From NCBI RefSeq assembly GCF_000153925.1, contig NZ_DS264345.1, forward strand, positions 1 to 64,000: a stretch of 64,000 nt of DNA, given 5' to 3'. The position numbers were made by a program, and so were the translations under genes. This document shows positions 1 through 8,356 of this stretch, piece by piece. Origin of the DNA: [Ruminococcus] torques ATCC 27756 (GTDB taxonomy: Bacteria > Bacillota > Clostridia > Lachnospirales > Lachnospiraceae). How positions within the stretch are numbered: position 1 is the first letter of the stretch; the number at the start of each line of letters is the position of its first letter. Below the pieces are notes generated by a model. The model searched no databases. It saw only the letters and a program-made list of their open reading frames with translations, and had not been told where the DNA came from.

Positions 1-650
1 TTTTACTTTTTAGGCAGATCGATATTTTTAACACTCAAAGCTCCGGATCAATGTAATGTAAAGCGTTTTTTCTGAGTAAGGGATCTCCGGATGATCTGTA
101 GGATCATGTAAGGGGACTGCCCCTGCATAATCAGTGGGGAAACCAGTTCATCCAGCGTTATCAAATCTTCAGGAGAAATGTTGATACCAGTTCGCGATTC
201 AATCAGAACGGTTCGATATTCCCTGTGAGCAATCGTGGCTCTATAATAAGCCTTATCCAAACGGCATCCGCTTTTTTTACTGCAAGCATTGCATACAAAG
301 GGAGCTTTATCTAGTTTGGAACAATGATAACTGCGAGGAATGAAATCATCGCAATGGGAATTACAGTGGTTGCAGAGTTTACACATTCTTTTGCATATCG
401 GAGCATAGATTTCACAGATATTCTTTTTTTTGCAGTCTTTTATTAGAGCACATTTATTTTTTGATTCATTGAAGTGGCTATGTTCCTGAATAGTGCGGTG
501 CTTTTTAATTTCTTTGGAGATAGTGGTTGGATCTTTTCCTAACTGTAGCGCAATGCTATGGAGGGAGTTTCCTTGATCCAACCTTTTTTCAATTATAATA
601 CGCTGATCCATTGTCATATGCTTTTGATTTCCAGGGATAGATTTACACAT
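1..650 (-). pseudogene. IS30-family transposase, N-terminal part, frameshifted
   Basis: The N-terminal half of an IS30-type transposase. It begins at the ATG ending at 650 (minus strand) and carries the helix-turn-helix stretch around DQRIIIEKRL and a cysteine-rich zinc-binding-like block. The intact copy continues in frame after the residues SPYMILQ, but here a missing T near position 96 sends translation into an unrelated tail that stops at 48. Three further T losses lie closer to the window edge. The catalytic domain would lie outside the window. The gene is either decayed or mis-sequenced at a contig end; the clustering of T losses at the edge favours the latter. Confidence 0.75.
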
Positions 651-760
651 AAGTACCTCTTTTCTACTGCGGATAGAAGGTACTAAAATAATATAGGATA
701 TAGAAGAAGAGAGTAAGACTAAATTCAGCATGATGGTGGAATTTAGTTTTTCATTTAAGG
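1..760 (-). mobile_element. IS30-family element, left part outside the window
   Basis: This stretch is nearly identical to the right portion of the complete element at 18678-20352. The shared sequence stops exactly after catttaagg at 760, which marks the right end of the element. Beyond 760 the two copies have unrelated flanks. Relative to the full copy, this one has four single T losses within its first ~110 bases and one substitution near position 146. It lies about 85 bases upstream of secG, so it has probably replaced the original upstream sequence of that operon. Confidence 0.85.
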
Positions 761-787
761 GTTAATAACAACAATGGATGAAATGTC

Positions 788-816
788 TTGCAAATAAGCT
801 GTAATTGTGATAGAAT
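788..816 (+). promoter_or_regulatory. Promoter of secG-rnr-smpB
   Basis: TTGCAA at 788-793 and TAGAAT at 811-816 are separated by 17 bases, with a start site expected near 823, just ahead of the AGGAGG (833-838) of secG. The promoter lies downstream of the IS30 end at 760, so the insertion leaves it intact. Confidence 0.6.
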
Positions 817-846
817 AATTTTGGTTTATTTCAGGAGGTAGAAGAA

Positions 847-1089
847 ATGGATATTTTAAAAACAGTATTGACGATTATTTTTGTTATAGATTGCATCGCA
901 TTAGCTTGTATTATTCTTTTACAGGAGGGTAAATCCGCAGGTCTTGGAACGATCAGCGGAGCTGCAGATACATATTGGGGACATAATAAAGGACGTTCGA
1001 TGGAAGGCGCGCTTGTAAAGGCTACAAGAGTTATTGCGGTTCTGTTTATTGTATTGGCAGTTGTACTGAATCTCAATATCTTTAACTAA
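847..1089 (+). CDS. secG: Preprotein translocase subunit SecG
   Basis: An 80-residue protein with two hydrophobic membrane segments (about residues 4-24 and 55-76). They flank the SecG loop, in which LLQEGKSAGLG and the downstream glycine-rich stretch are typical. SecG joins SecY and SecE in the membrane channel and assists SecA-driven protein export. The ATG at 847 is preceded by AGGAGG at 833-838. The gene heads the conserved Firmicutes cluster secG-rnr-smpB, and a hairpin at 1131-1160 lies between it and rnr, so read-through may be partial. Length and composition are normal for the family. Confidence 0.93.
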   Translation: MDILKTVLTIIFVIDCIALACIILLQEGKSAGLGTISGAADTYWGHNKGRSMEGALVKATRVIAVLFIVLAVVLNLNIFN

Positions 1090-1130
1090 AAGGATAGTAT
1101 AAAAAGACAGCAGAAGATAATAATGATTAT

Positions 1131-1160
1131 GAGCACTCTATACGAATATAGGGTGCTTTT
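1131..1160 (+). terminator. Hairpin terminator after secG
   Basis: Arms agcactctata and tatagggtgct pair with one G-T pair around a cgaa loop and run into TTTT. It probably attenuates transcription between secG and rnr. Confidence 0.6.
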
Positions 1161-1200
1161 GCTTTGTAACGGCGAAGAGCCGGAGCTCGGAGACGTCTGA

Positions 1201-1254
1201 GAATCTGGCGGCTGTTTACAATCGGGAATGTGCCTTTTGGTACTTTCGGCGATT
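1201..1254 (+). repeat. Dispersed ~50 bp repeat, copy 1
   Basis: Shares a common pattern (gaatct.ggcg, tttacaatc, cggaat, ccttttgg, ttcggcgat) with 7641-7690 and 10482-10536. Similarity to the third copy extends some way upstream. Here it sits just ahead of the rnr ribosome binding site. Its in-frame translation extends the rnr reading frame upstream, which creates a spurious earlier start at 1230. Confidence 0.5.
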
Positions 1255-1274
1255 ATTTTAGTGCGGAGGGTAAA

Positions 1275-3482
1275 ATGCGGAAAACACACGGTAACAGAGA
1301 GAAAAAAAGAAGAATACATGATGATCGCGTCAAAGTGAATGACAGAAAAAATCCTTCAAAATCAAAAGAGGAAAGCCGTCAATTTGAAAAACGCAAAAAG
1401 GTACTTTTTGATTTTATCAACGATGATCTGTACGTACCTATGAAGATCAAAGAGATTGCCGTCGTACTTCAAATTCCGGGAGAACAGAGACAGGAACTGC
1501 GGGAAGTTCTCGATGCTCTTGTGGAAGAAGGGAAGATCACGATTTCAAAAAGGGGAAAATATACATGCGGTCATACCGAGCGTCTGAAAGGAATATTTCA
1601 GGCAAATGCAAGAGGTTTCGGTTTTGTTACGCCGGAAGATGGAACAGATGACATCTTTATTCCGGAAGAGTGTCTTGGGAATGCATTCCAAGGCGATGAA
1701 GTAGAGTATATTATAACGTCAGCTCCGGCAGGAAAGCGGCGGGAGGGAAAGATCGTCGGAATTATTTCGCACGGAGTAACGCATATTGTCGGATTGTATG
1801 AAAAATGTAAAAGTTTCGGGTTTGTCAGGCCGGATAACTGTCGGTATGTAAACGATATTTATATTCCGTCAGGGCGTGAGATGGGCGCTGTGACAGGTCA
1901 TAAAGTTGTTGTGGAAATGACGTCTTACGGCGGGGAACATATGAAACCGGAAGGAAAAGTTACGCAGATCATCGGACATGTGAACGATCCGGGCACGGAT
2001 ATTTTGTCAATCGTAATGGATCTTGGCATTAAGACAGAGTTTCCCGAGAAAGTTTTGAATCAGGCGGTCAGAGTCGGGAAGCCTGTAAGTGAGGCGGATC
2101 GTGCCGGGAGAAAAGACCTTACGAATGTGAAAATGGTGACGATCGACAGTGAAGATGCAAAAGATCTGGATGATGCCGTATCGGTAGAGCGGGACGGAGA
2201 AAATTATGTGCTCGGCGTACACATAGCGGATGTAACGAATTATGTTCAGGAAAAAAGCGCCCTCGACAGAGAAGCGTTGGAACGCGGAACAAGCGTCTAT
2301 TTGGCTGACAGGGTTATTCCGATGCTTCCGCACATTTTGTCAAACGGGGTCTGTTCGCTCAATGCGGGGGAAGAGCGTCTTGCTTTGTCCTGTATCATGA
2401 CGATCTCGCCGAAAGGGGAGATGATTTCCCATGAGATTACAGAGTCGGTGATCTGTGTTGACAAGAGGATGAGTTACAACAAAGTTTCCGCTGTATTAGA
2501 GCAGGATGAGCAGGCGCTTCGTGAGTATGAAGGATTCGTTCCGATGATATGGATGATGAAAGAATTATCGGAGTTGATCAGACAGAAACGGGGAAAACGG
2601 GGCGCTATCGATTTTGACTTTCCGGAGACGAAGATTGTTTTGGATGAAGATGGAAAACCGATCGAAGTAAAGCCGTATGACAGAAATCCGGCGACAGAGA
2701 TTATCGAAGATTTTATGCTTATGGCAAATGAGACAGTGGCGGAAGAGTTTTTCTGGAGGGAGATTCCGTTTCTTTACCGGACGCATGAAGCGCCGGATGA
2801 GGACCGGATCAGACAGCTTTCGGCATTTGTCAACAGCTTCGGCTATCATATCCATGTCGGAAATGAGATCCGGCCGAAAGAGATCCAGAAACTGCTTGAG
2901 AAAGTAGAGGGAAAACCGGAGGAAGATCTGATCAGCAGACTTACGCTCAGGTCGATGAAACAGGCGAGGTATACGACGGAGAATACCGGACATTTCGGAC
3001 TTGCGGCAAAATATTATACTCATTTCACATCGCCCATCCGAAGGTATCCCGATCTTCAGATCCATCGTATCATCAAAGAAAACTTAAGAGGAAGATTTGA
3101 TGAGAACCGGGCGGAGCATTATTCTGAACTTTTGCAGCAGGTTGCGGCACAGTGCAGTGAAAGGGAGAGAAGAGCCGAAGAAGCCGAGCGGGAAGTTGTG
3201 AAGCTGAAAAAGGCTGAGTATATGAGAGATCATATCGGGGAAGAGTTTGACGGAGTGATTTCGGGAGTGACAAAGTGGGGCGCTTATGTAGAATTGGAAA
3301 ATACGGTGGAAGGACTTGCACATGTGGCGGATATGTGGGATGATCATTATGAGTTTTATGAACAAAGCTATGAACTGGTCGGAGAACATACAGGCAAGAC
3401 TTATAAGCCGGGACAGAAGGTGAGAATTTGCGTCACAGATGCGGATAAACTTCAAAGGACAGTGAATTTCAGGATTCTGTAA
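1275..3482 (+). CDS. rnr: Ribonuclease R
   Basis: A 3'-to-5' exoribonuclease of the RNase II/R family, 735 residues from the ATG at 1275, which has GGAGGG at 1265-1270. An in-frame ATG at 1230 lies in a dispersed repeat and is disfavoured. Domain order: a basic N-terminus, a helix-turn-helix-like segment (about 40-100), cold-shock OB domains (about 110-250), the RNB catalytic domain with the metal-binding motif DSEDAKDLDDAV (near 290), and a C-terminal S1 domain (about 650-733). RNase R degrades structured RNA and works with tmRNA and SmpB on stalled messages, which fits smpB being the next gene. All catalytic aspartates appear intact. Confidence 0.95.
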   Translation: MRKTHGNREKKRRIHDDRVKVNDRKNPSKSKEESRQFEKRKKVLFDFINDDLYVPMKIKEIAVVLQIPGEQRQELREVLDALVEEGKITISKRGKYTCGHTERLKGIFQANARGFGFVTPEDGTDDIFIPEECLGNAFQGDEVEYIITSAPAGKRREGKIVGIISHGVTHIVGLYEKCKSFGFVRPDNCRYVNDIYIPSGREMGAVTGHKVVVEMTSYGGEHMKPEGKVTQIIGHVNDPGTDILSIVMDLGIKTEFPEKVLNQAVRVGKPVSEADRAGRKDLTNVKMVTIDSEDAKDLDDAVSVERDGENYVLGVHIADVTNYVQEKSALDREALERGTSVYLADRVIPMLPHILSNGVCSLNAGEERLALSCIMTISPKGEMISHEITESVICVDKRMSYNKVSAVLEQDEQALREYEGFVPMIWMMKELSELIRQKRGKRGAIDFDFPETKIVLDEDGKPIEVKPYDRNPATEIIEDFMLMANETVAEEFFWREIPFLYRTHEAPDEDRIRQLSAFVNSFGYHIHVGNEIRPKEIQKLLEKVEGKPEEDLISRLTLRSMKQARYTTENTGHFGLAAKYYTHFTSPIRRYPDLQIHRIIKENLRGRFDENRAEHYSELLQQVAAQCSERERRAEEAEREVVKLKKAEYMRDHIGEEFDGVISGVTKWGAYVELENTVEGLAHVADMWDDHYEFYEQSYELVGEHTGKTYKPGQKVRICVTDADKLQRTVNFRIL

Positions 3483-3583
3483 GAAAGAGATATTTGCGTA
3501 TGTAAAGCATTCGTACAAAGAGGTGTTCGGGTATGTGAAAGTATTTGGACATGATAGATTTTAGGGCAGGAGAAGAGTGGATT

Positions 3584-4048
3584 ATGGCAAAGTCAGAAGT
3601 CAGGATGATCGCCAATAATAAGAAAGCGTATCATGACTATTTTATTCTTGAAAAATATGAAGCAGGAATTGTTCTGCACGGTACAGAGGTAAAATCTCTG
3701 AGAATGGGAAAATGCAGTATAAAAGAAGCTTTTATCAGGGTGGAGTCAGGAGAAATGTATATTTACGGGATGCACATCTCTCCGTATGAGAAAGGGAACA
3801 TATTTAATAAAGATCCGCTCAGGGTGAGAAAGCTCCTTCTCCATAAAAAAGAGATAGACAAGATGTTCGGAAAGATGAAAGAACAGGGAATTACTCTTGT
3901 TCCGCTGCAGGTGTATTTTAAGGGGAGTCTTGTGAAAATGGAGATCGGAGTGGCAAAAGGAAAGAAACTGTATGATAAGCGGGACGATATTGCTAAAAAA
4001 GATCAAAAACGGGAAGCACAGAGAGAATTTAAGATCAGAAACTTATAG
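3584..4048 (+). CDS. smpB: tmRNA-binding protein SmpB
   Basis: 154 residues from the ATG at 3584, preceded by AGGAGA at 3568-3573; an upstream ATG at 3551 lacks a ribosome binding site. The protein has the SmpB core with [20 protein letters not shown] and the C-terminal basic tail [19 protein letters not shown], which enters the decoding centre. SmpB carries tmRNA to stalled ribosomes for trans-translation. It follows rnr closely in the usual quality-control operon. No tmRNA gene was found in this window. Confidence 0.95.
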   Translation: MAKSEVRMIANNKKAYHDYFILEKYEAGIVLHGTEVKSLRMGKCSIKEAFIRVESGEMYIYGMHISPYEKGNIFNKDPLRVRKLLLHKKEIDKMFGKMKEQGITLVPLQVYFKGSLVKMEIGVAKGKKLYDKRDDIAKKDQKREAQREFKIRNL

Positions 4049-4098
4049 CGTCGCTGCAAAAGGAAAGAAAAACTGCGGCGTATGGGAAAGGAACTGCT

Positions 4099-4959
4099 AT
4101 GATACAAGACATTGAACCGCATCACTTAGATAATCAGTACAAACCGGTTCCGCCTGATAAAGACAGTATTGCATTGTATTATGAAGATCACGCGGCGCTG
4201 ATGAAAGTGTCTGAAAAGGGAATCAGTTTTCCGAGTTTTGCGGATTTGGAACATTTGAACAGGGAGATTTACAAAGAGTGTATATATTTATTTTCAGTAG
4301 ATGATGAGCGTTATTATCTCGTAAATGAAATTGACAGATCGATGCTTTTAGACTTCCAAATGAAAAATACAGAGATTTTCAGAACGGCAGATCCGCAAGA
4401 CCGGGCATTTGCCGGAATTACGGGATATCAGCTTTATAATTGGTATAAAGACCGGAAATATTGCGGACGGTGCGGAAAACGGCTGAAGCACGGGGAGAAG
4501 GAGCGGATGCTTGTCTGTGAAGCGTGCGGAAATACGGAATTTCCGAAGATATGCCCGGCCGTTATTGTCGGCGTGACGGATCACAACCGGATTTTGATGT
4601 CCAAATATGCAGGACGTACATATAAAAAATATGCGCTTTTAGCAGGATTTTCGGAGATCGGGGAGACTGTCGAACAGACTGTGGCGCGGGAAGTGATGGA
4701 AGAAGTCGGGCTGAAAGTGAAAAACATCCGGTATTATAAAAGTCAGCCGTGGGCGTTCAGCGATACGCTTCTTATGGGATTTTATTGCGATCTTGACGGG
4801 AATGATGCAATCACACTTGACAGAGAGGAACTGGCGGTGGCAGAATGGTTTGAAAGGGAAGACATTCCTGTAGAGCCATCACGGGATAGTCTTACAAATG
4901 AAATGATCCTGCAGTTTAAAAACGAAAGAACGGCAGTGAAAAAAGAAAAAGGAGAATGA
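4099..4959 (+). CDS. nudC: NAD(+) diphosphatase / RNA deNADding enzyme, NudC family
   Basis: A 286-residue Nudix hydrolase. A four-cysteine zinc ribbon (CGRC...CEAC, about residues 121-144) is followed by a Nudix box GFSEIGETVEQTV...REVMEEVGL (about 182-204) with all REXXEE catalytic residues. The NudC signature SQPWAFSDTLLMGF follows it. The family cleaves NADH and NAD and removes NAD caps from RNA. The ATG at 4099 lies about 50 bases after smpB, and the gene overlaps nothing. Its place after rnr and smpB suggests a shared RNA-metabolism theme, but co-transcription is an inference. Confidence 0.9.
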   Translation: MIQDIEPHHLDNQYKPVPPDKDSIALYYEDHAALMKVSEKGISFPSFADLEHLNREIYKECIYLFSVDDERYYLVNEIDRSMLLDFQMKNTEIFRTADPQDRAFAGITGYQLYNWYKDRKYCGRCGKRLKHGEKERMLVCEACGNTEFPKICPAVIVGVTDHNRILMSKYAGRTYKKYALLAGFSEIGETVEQTVAREVMEEVGLKVKNIRYYKSQPWAFSDTLLMGFYCDLDGNDAITLDREELAVAEWFEREDIPVEPSRDSLTNEMILQFKNERTAVKKEKGE

Positions 4960-4963
4960 AACG

Positions 4964-5386
4964 ATGAGAGCAGAATTTGATGAAAGTTTGGTAACGGGAA
5001 ATGAAATGATCGATACACAGCACAAAGAACTGATTGACAAGATCAATAAGCTTCTTGATAGTTGTGAGACGAGCAAAGAAAAAGTAGTGGCAGTGAAAAC
5101 GCTTGATTATCTTGCAGACTATACAGAGTTTCATTTCGGGGAGGAAGAAAAACTTCAGGAATCGATCAATTATCCGGCAATAGCGGAACATAAAAAAGAA
5201 CATGACAAACTGCGTGCCGTAGTAAAAGATCTTTACAATATGCTTGAAGAGGAAGAAGGACCGTCAGAGGCATTTGTAGAGCAGGTGAATAAAAATGTTA
5301 TCGAGTGGCTGTACAGACATATTAAAGGTTTTGACCGTTCCGTGGCAGAATACAAATTTATGAATGAAAGCAGCGAAAGACTGTAG
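4964..5386 (+). CDS. Bacteriohemerythrin
   Basis: A 140-residue single-domain hemerythrin with the full di-iron ligand set visible: H20, H57, E61, H76, H80, H119 and D124. Such proteins bind oxygen or iron in the cytoplasm and may protect anaerobes from oxygen or nitric oxide; the exact role here is unknown. The ATG at 4964 follows nudC by four bases, with GGAG in the end of that gene, so the two are likely translated from one message. Confidence 0.93.
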   Translation: MRAEFDESLVTGNEMIDTQHKELIDKINKLLDSCETSKEKVVAVKTLDYLADYTEFHFGEEEKLQESINYPAIAEHKKEHDKLRAVVKDLYNMLEEEEGPSEAFVEQVNKNVIEWLYRHIKGFDRSVAEYKFMNESSERL

Positions 5387-5421
5387 AAAAATAGAGTGGA
5401 AAAGTAGAAAACGTTTTACAT

Positions 5422-5451
5422 TCGACTTATACCCCTTTCTGTGATATGATA
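5422..5451 (+). promoter_or_regulatory. Candidate promoter of the GTPase-NYN gene
   Basis: TTCGAC at 5422-5427 and TATGAT at 5446-5451 with 18-base spacing. The -10 element overlaps the end of the left arm of an inverted repeat (5430-5446), so a regulator could bind over the promoter. Confidence 0.4.
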
Positions 5452-5483
5452 ATTTCTGTATAAAAATCACAGGAAAGGGGTAT
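5430..5483 (+). promoter_or_regulatory. Long inverted repeat covering promoter and ribosome binding site
   Basis: Left arm 5430-5446 (atacccctttctgtgat) is complementary to right arm 5466-5483 with one bulged base; the loop is 19 bases. The right arm contains the AAAGGGG ribosome binding site of the downstream leader. If the whole dyad is transcribed it would sequester that site. If transcription starts near 5458, as the promoter call suggests, the dyad would act as a DNA operator instead. The sequence alone does not decide between these. Confidence 0.6.
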
Positions 5484-5487
5484 TTTC

Positions 5488-5538
5488 ATGGAAAATACAT
5501 CCGAAAAGAAAGACAAAAATTCGGTAAAAAACCATTAA
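5488..5538 (+). CDS. 16-residue leader ORF ending in a slippery heptamer
   Basis: ATG at 5488, seven bases after AAAGGGG, encodes MENTSEKKDKNSVKNH and then TAA at 5536-5538. The heptamer A_AAA_AAC lies at 5526-5532 in the zero frame, as required for -1 slippage. A -1 shift there enters exactly the frame of the GTPase upstream of its P-loop. It is either a regulatory leader, the true start of the GTPase reached by frameshifting, or the product of one missing A in the sequence. Confidence 0.45.
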   Translation: MENTSEKKDKNSVKNH

Positions 5539-8252
5539 AACATATATGTATCGGTCTTGTTGCCCATGTGGACGCGGGCAAGACAACATTGTCGGAAGGA
5601 ATGCTTTATTTAAGCGGACAGATTCGGAATATGGGGCGCGTCGATCATGGGGATACATTTCTTGATAATTATGAAACAGAACGAGAACGCGGGATCACGA
5701 TTTTTTCAAAACAGGCGGAATTTATATGGAATGATACGAGTATTACGATTCTTGACACTCCCGGGCATGTGGATTTTTCAGCAGAGATGGAACGAGTGCT
5801 GCAGGTGCTTGACTGCGCCGTACTTGTTGTCAGCGCTGTGGACGGGGTACAGGCACATACGGTCACGCTTTGGAGGCTGCTGAAACAGTACAAGATTCCG
5901 ACAATGATTTTTGTGAATAAAATGGATCGTCAGGAAGCAGACAGAGAAAAACTGCTGGAAGAATTAAAAAACCGATTCGGAGACGGCTGTGTGGAGATGG
6001 ACATGCAGTCGGAGGAGAACAGAGAAAGTCTTGCGATGTGTGATGAGACAATGCTTGAGGAATATTTATCAGGCGGGAAGATCGAAAAGGAGACTGTGAA
6101 AAAGGCGGTTGCCGCAAGGAAAGTATTTCCGTGTTGGTTTGGTTCTGCTTTGAAAGCGCAAGGAATCGAAGCGCTGATGTCGGGATTATGTGAATATGCG
6201 CCGTCGGCAGAGCCTTTGCCTGAATTTGGGGCAAAAGTCTATAAGATCGCCCGTGATCCTCAGGGAAACAGGCTGACTTATCTGAAAGTCACAGGAGGAC
6301 AGCTGCGCGTCAAAGATGTTCCTTTTGCGGCAGAACAATCATGTACAGGGAAGGTCAATCAGATCCGAAAGTATTCGGGAGAAAAATACGAACTCGTTCA
6401 AACAGTTTCCGCAGGGGAAGTATGTGCGGTGACAGGACTTGAAGGAACTTATCCGGGACAGGGGATCGGCGCGCAGAAAGAATCTTTGCTTCCTGTATTA
6501 GAACCTGTCATGACATATCGGATCGAACTTCCGGACGGGTGTGACGCTCATAAAATGTTTCAGAATCTGCGATGTCTTGAAGAAGAAGATCCGCAGCTTC
6601 ATGTGATCAGAAACGAGGAAACATCAGAGATCCACATCCGTCTTATGGGAGAAGTGCAGACGGAAGTTCTGCAGAAGATGGTGAAAGACCGGTTCGGAGT
6701 TCTCATTCATTTCGGAGAAGGACGCATTGTATACAAGGAGACGATCAAAAACAGTGTGGAAGGGGCAGGTCATTTTGAACCTCTTCGACATTATGCGGAA
6801 GTGCATTTGAGATTAGAGCCGGGAGAGCGCGGATCGGGGATGCAGTTTGCGGCAGATTGTTCGGAGGATGTTTTGGATCGTAATTACCAGAGGCTGATAC
6901 TTACGCATTTGGAAGAGCGGGAACATAAAGGAGTACTGACAGGTTCTGCTCTTACAGATGTCCGAATTACGCTTCTGTCGGGAAAGGCGCATAAAAAGCA
7001 TACAGAAGGCGGTGATTTCAGGCAGGCGACATATCGTGCGGTACGTCAGGGACTTCGGAAGGCGGAAAGTGTTCTTCTTGAACCGTACTACGAATTTCGT
7101 ATGGAACTGCCGTTGGAAAATGTCGGAAAAGCAATGACGGATATAAAACGGATGAGCGGAGAGTTTGAAGGACCTGAGACGGAAAATGGGATGGCGGTGC
7201 TTAAAGGAAGTGTTCCTGCCGCCGAGATGAATGGATATCAAAAAGAATTTACGGCGTACACAGGCGGTTACGGAAGATTGTTTTGTTCTTTGAAAGGATA
7301 CGGCGAATGTCATAATACAGAAGAAGTGATCGGGCAGATCGGATACGATGCGGATGCAGATGTAGAAAATACTGCAGATTCGGTATTTTGCTCTCATGGG
7401 GCGGGAACGATCGTTCCGTGGTATGAGGCGGACGCCCATATGCATGTAGAAGGCGAGGCGGCAGAAAAATCGGAAGAAGATACACAGATGTCTGCAGCAT
7501 TTCGTCCACAGAGAAGAACGATCGAGCTGACACAGGAAGAGCTGGATGCAATCTATGTCAGAACGCCCGATCCGGTGAAGAAAACGAAAAGGAGCGCGCC
7601 TGTTACTGTGACGGCAGGAAAGGCGGCAGCTTTTTGCAACGGCGACCGCTTACAATCCCGAAATGTACCTTTTGACATTTCCGGTGATTATACAAAAACG
7701 AAAAAAAAGAAAGCAGACCGGAAAGAATATTTGCTTGTAGATGGGTATAATATTATTTTTGCGTGGGATTCACTGAAAGAATTGGCGAAAATCGATCTGG
7801 CCGCCGCAAGAGGGAAGCTTGCGGATATTTTGTGTAATTATCAGGGATACAAACAATGTGAACTGATCCTCGTATTTGACGCGTATAAAGTAGAAGGAAA
7901 TCCGGGAGAGATCATGAAATATCATAATATTCATGTCGTTTACACGAGGGAGGCGGAAACCGCGGATCATTATATAGAGAAGACTGTGCGAAGAATCGCA
8001 AAGGAGCATGATGTTATCGTGGCAACATCGGATGCGCTTGAACAGGTGATCATTATGGGGCAGGGAGCGCATCGGATGTCGGCGGCAGGACTGAAAGAGG
8101 AGATCGAATCGGTTATTGAACAGATGAAAGACGATTATCCGAAACAGGAGGAGCTGATCCGGAATTACTTGTTTGATTATCTTGAAAAGGATATTGCCGA
8201 AGAGATGGAGCGAGTCCGACTTGGTTCTCATAAGAAAAAGTGGACTGTATAA
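5488..8252 (+). CDS. TetM-like ribosome GTPase fused to a YacP/Rae1-type NYN nuclease
   Basis: The uninterrupted frame, 5568-8252, has no ATG and would start at the V of AHVDAGKTT, cutting the first strand and P-loop. Reading from the ATG at 5488 with a -1 shift at 5526-5532 restores KPLKHICIGLVAHVDAGKTT, giving about 921 residues. Numbered from 5568: switch and G3 motif DTPGHVDF near 63, NKMD near 117, then EF-G/TetM-like domains II to V to about 640. The domain IV tip reads SGKAHKKHTEGGDF, not the TetM tip YSPVSTPADF, so tetracycline protection is doubtful. A linker (about 645-718) contains a dispersed repeat. Residues about 719-885 form a NYN nuclease domain (LLVDGYNIIFAW, LILVFDAY, ATSDALEQ) like Bacillus Rae1. 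Inference: it places an endonuclease in the ribosomal A site. Confidence 0.8.
7641..7690 (+). repeat. Dispersed ~50 bp repeat, copy 2, inside a gene
   Basis: ggcgaccgcttacaatcccg followed by aaatgtaccttttgacattt and ccggtgatta matches the pattern at 1201 and 10482. Here it is in frame and encodes the linker residues GDRLQSRNVPFDISGDY between the GTPase and NYN domains. Confidence 0.5.
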
Positions 8253-8356
8253 AAATGGGATAACTGGATGTTTCAATACGACCAGTCTGATGCTAATATA
8301 CCTGTATTAAATAATGTTGAACAAAAAAGTAACAGTTCAGGAAAGCAGGTAAGTAT

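Noticed and set aside
1230-1274. Earlier start for rnr
   Set aside because: The extra codons come from a dispersed repeat and the ATG has no ribosome binding site, whereas ATG 1275 has GGAGGG.
6813-7445. 210-residue minus-strand frame inside the GTPase gene
   Set aside because: It lies wholly within a conserved coding region on the other strand and lacks family features or a ribosome binding site.
5568-8252. Annotation as a tetracycline resistance gene (tetM/O/W)
   Set aside because: The domain IV tip needed to displace tetracycline is replaced, a nuclease domain is fused, and the surroundings are core genes; family resemblance alone is not evidence of resistance.
8329-8340. Partial copy of the ~165 bp structured repeat upstream of the ECF gene
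   Set aside because: Only the 12-base end sequence gtaacagttcag matches; the rest of the repeat and the opposite end are missing, so it may be coincidence or a relic.
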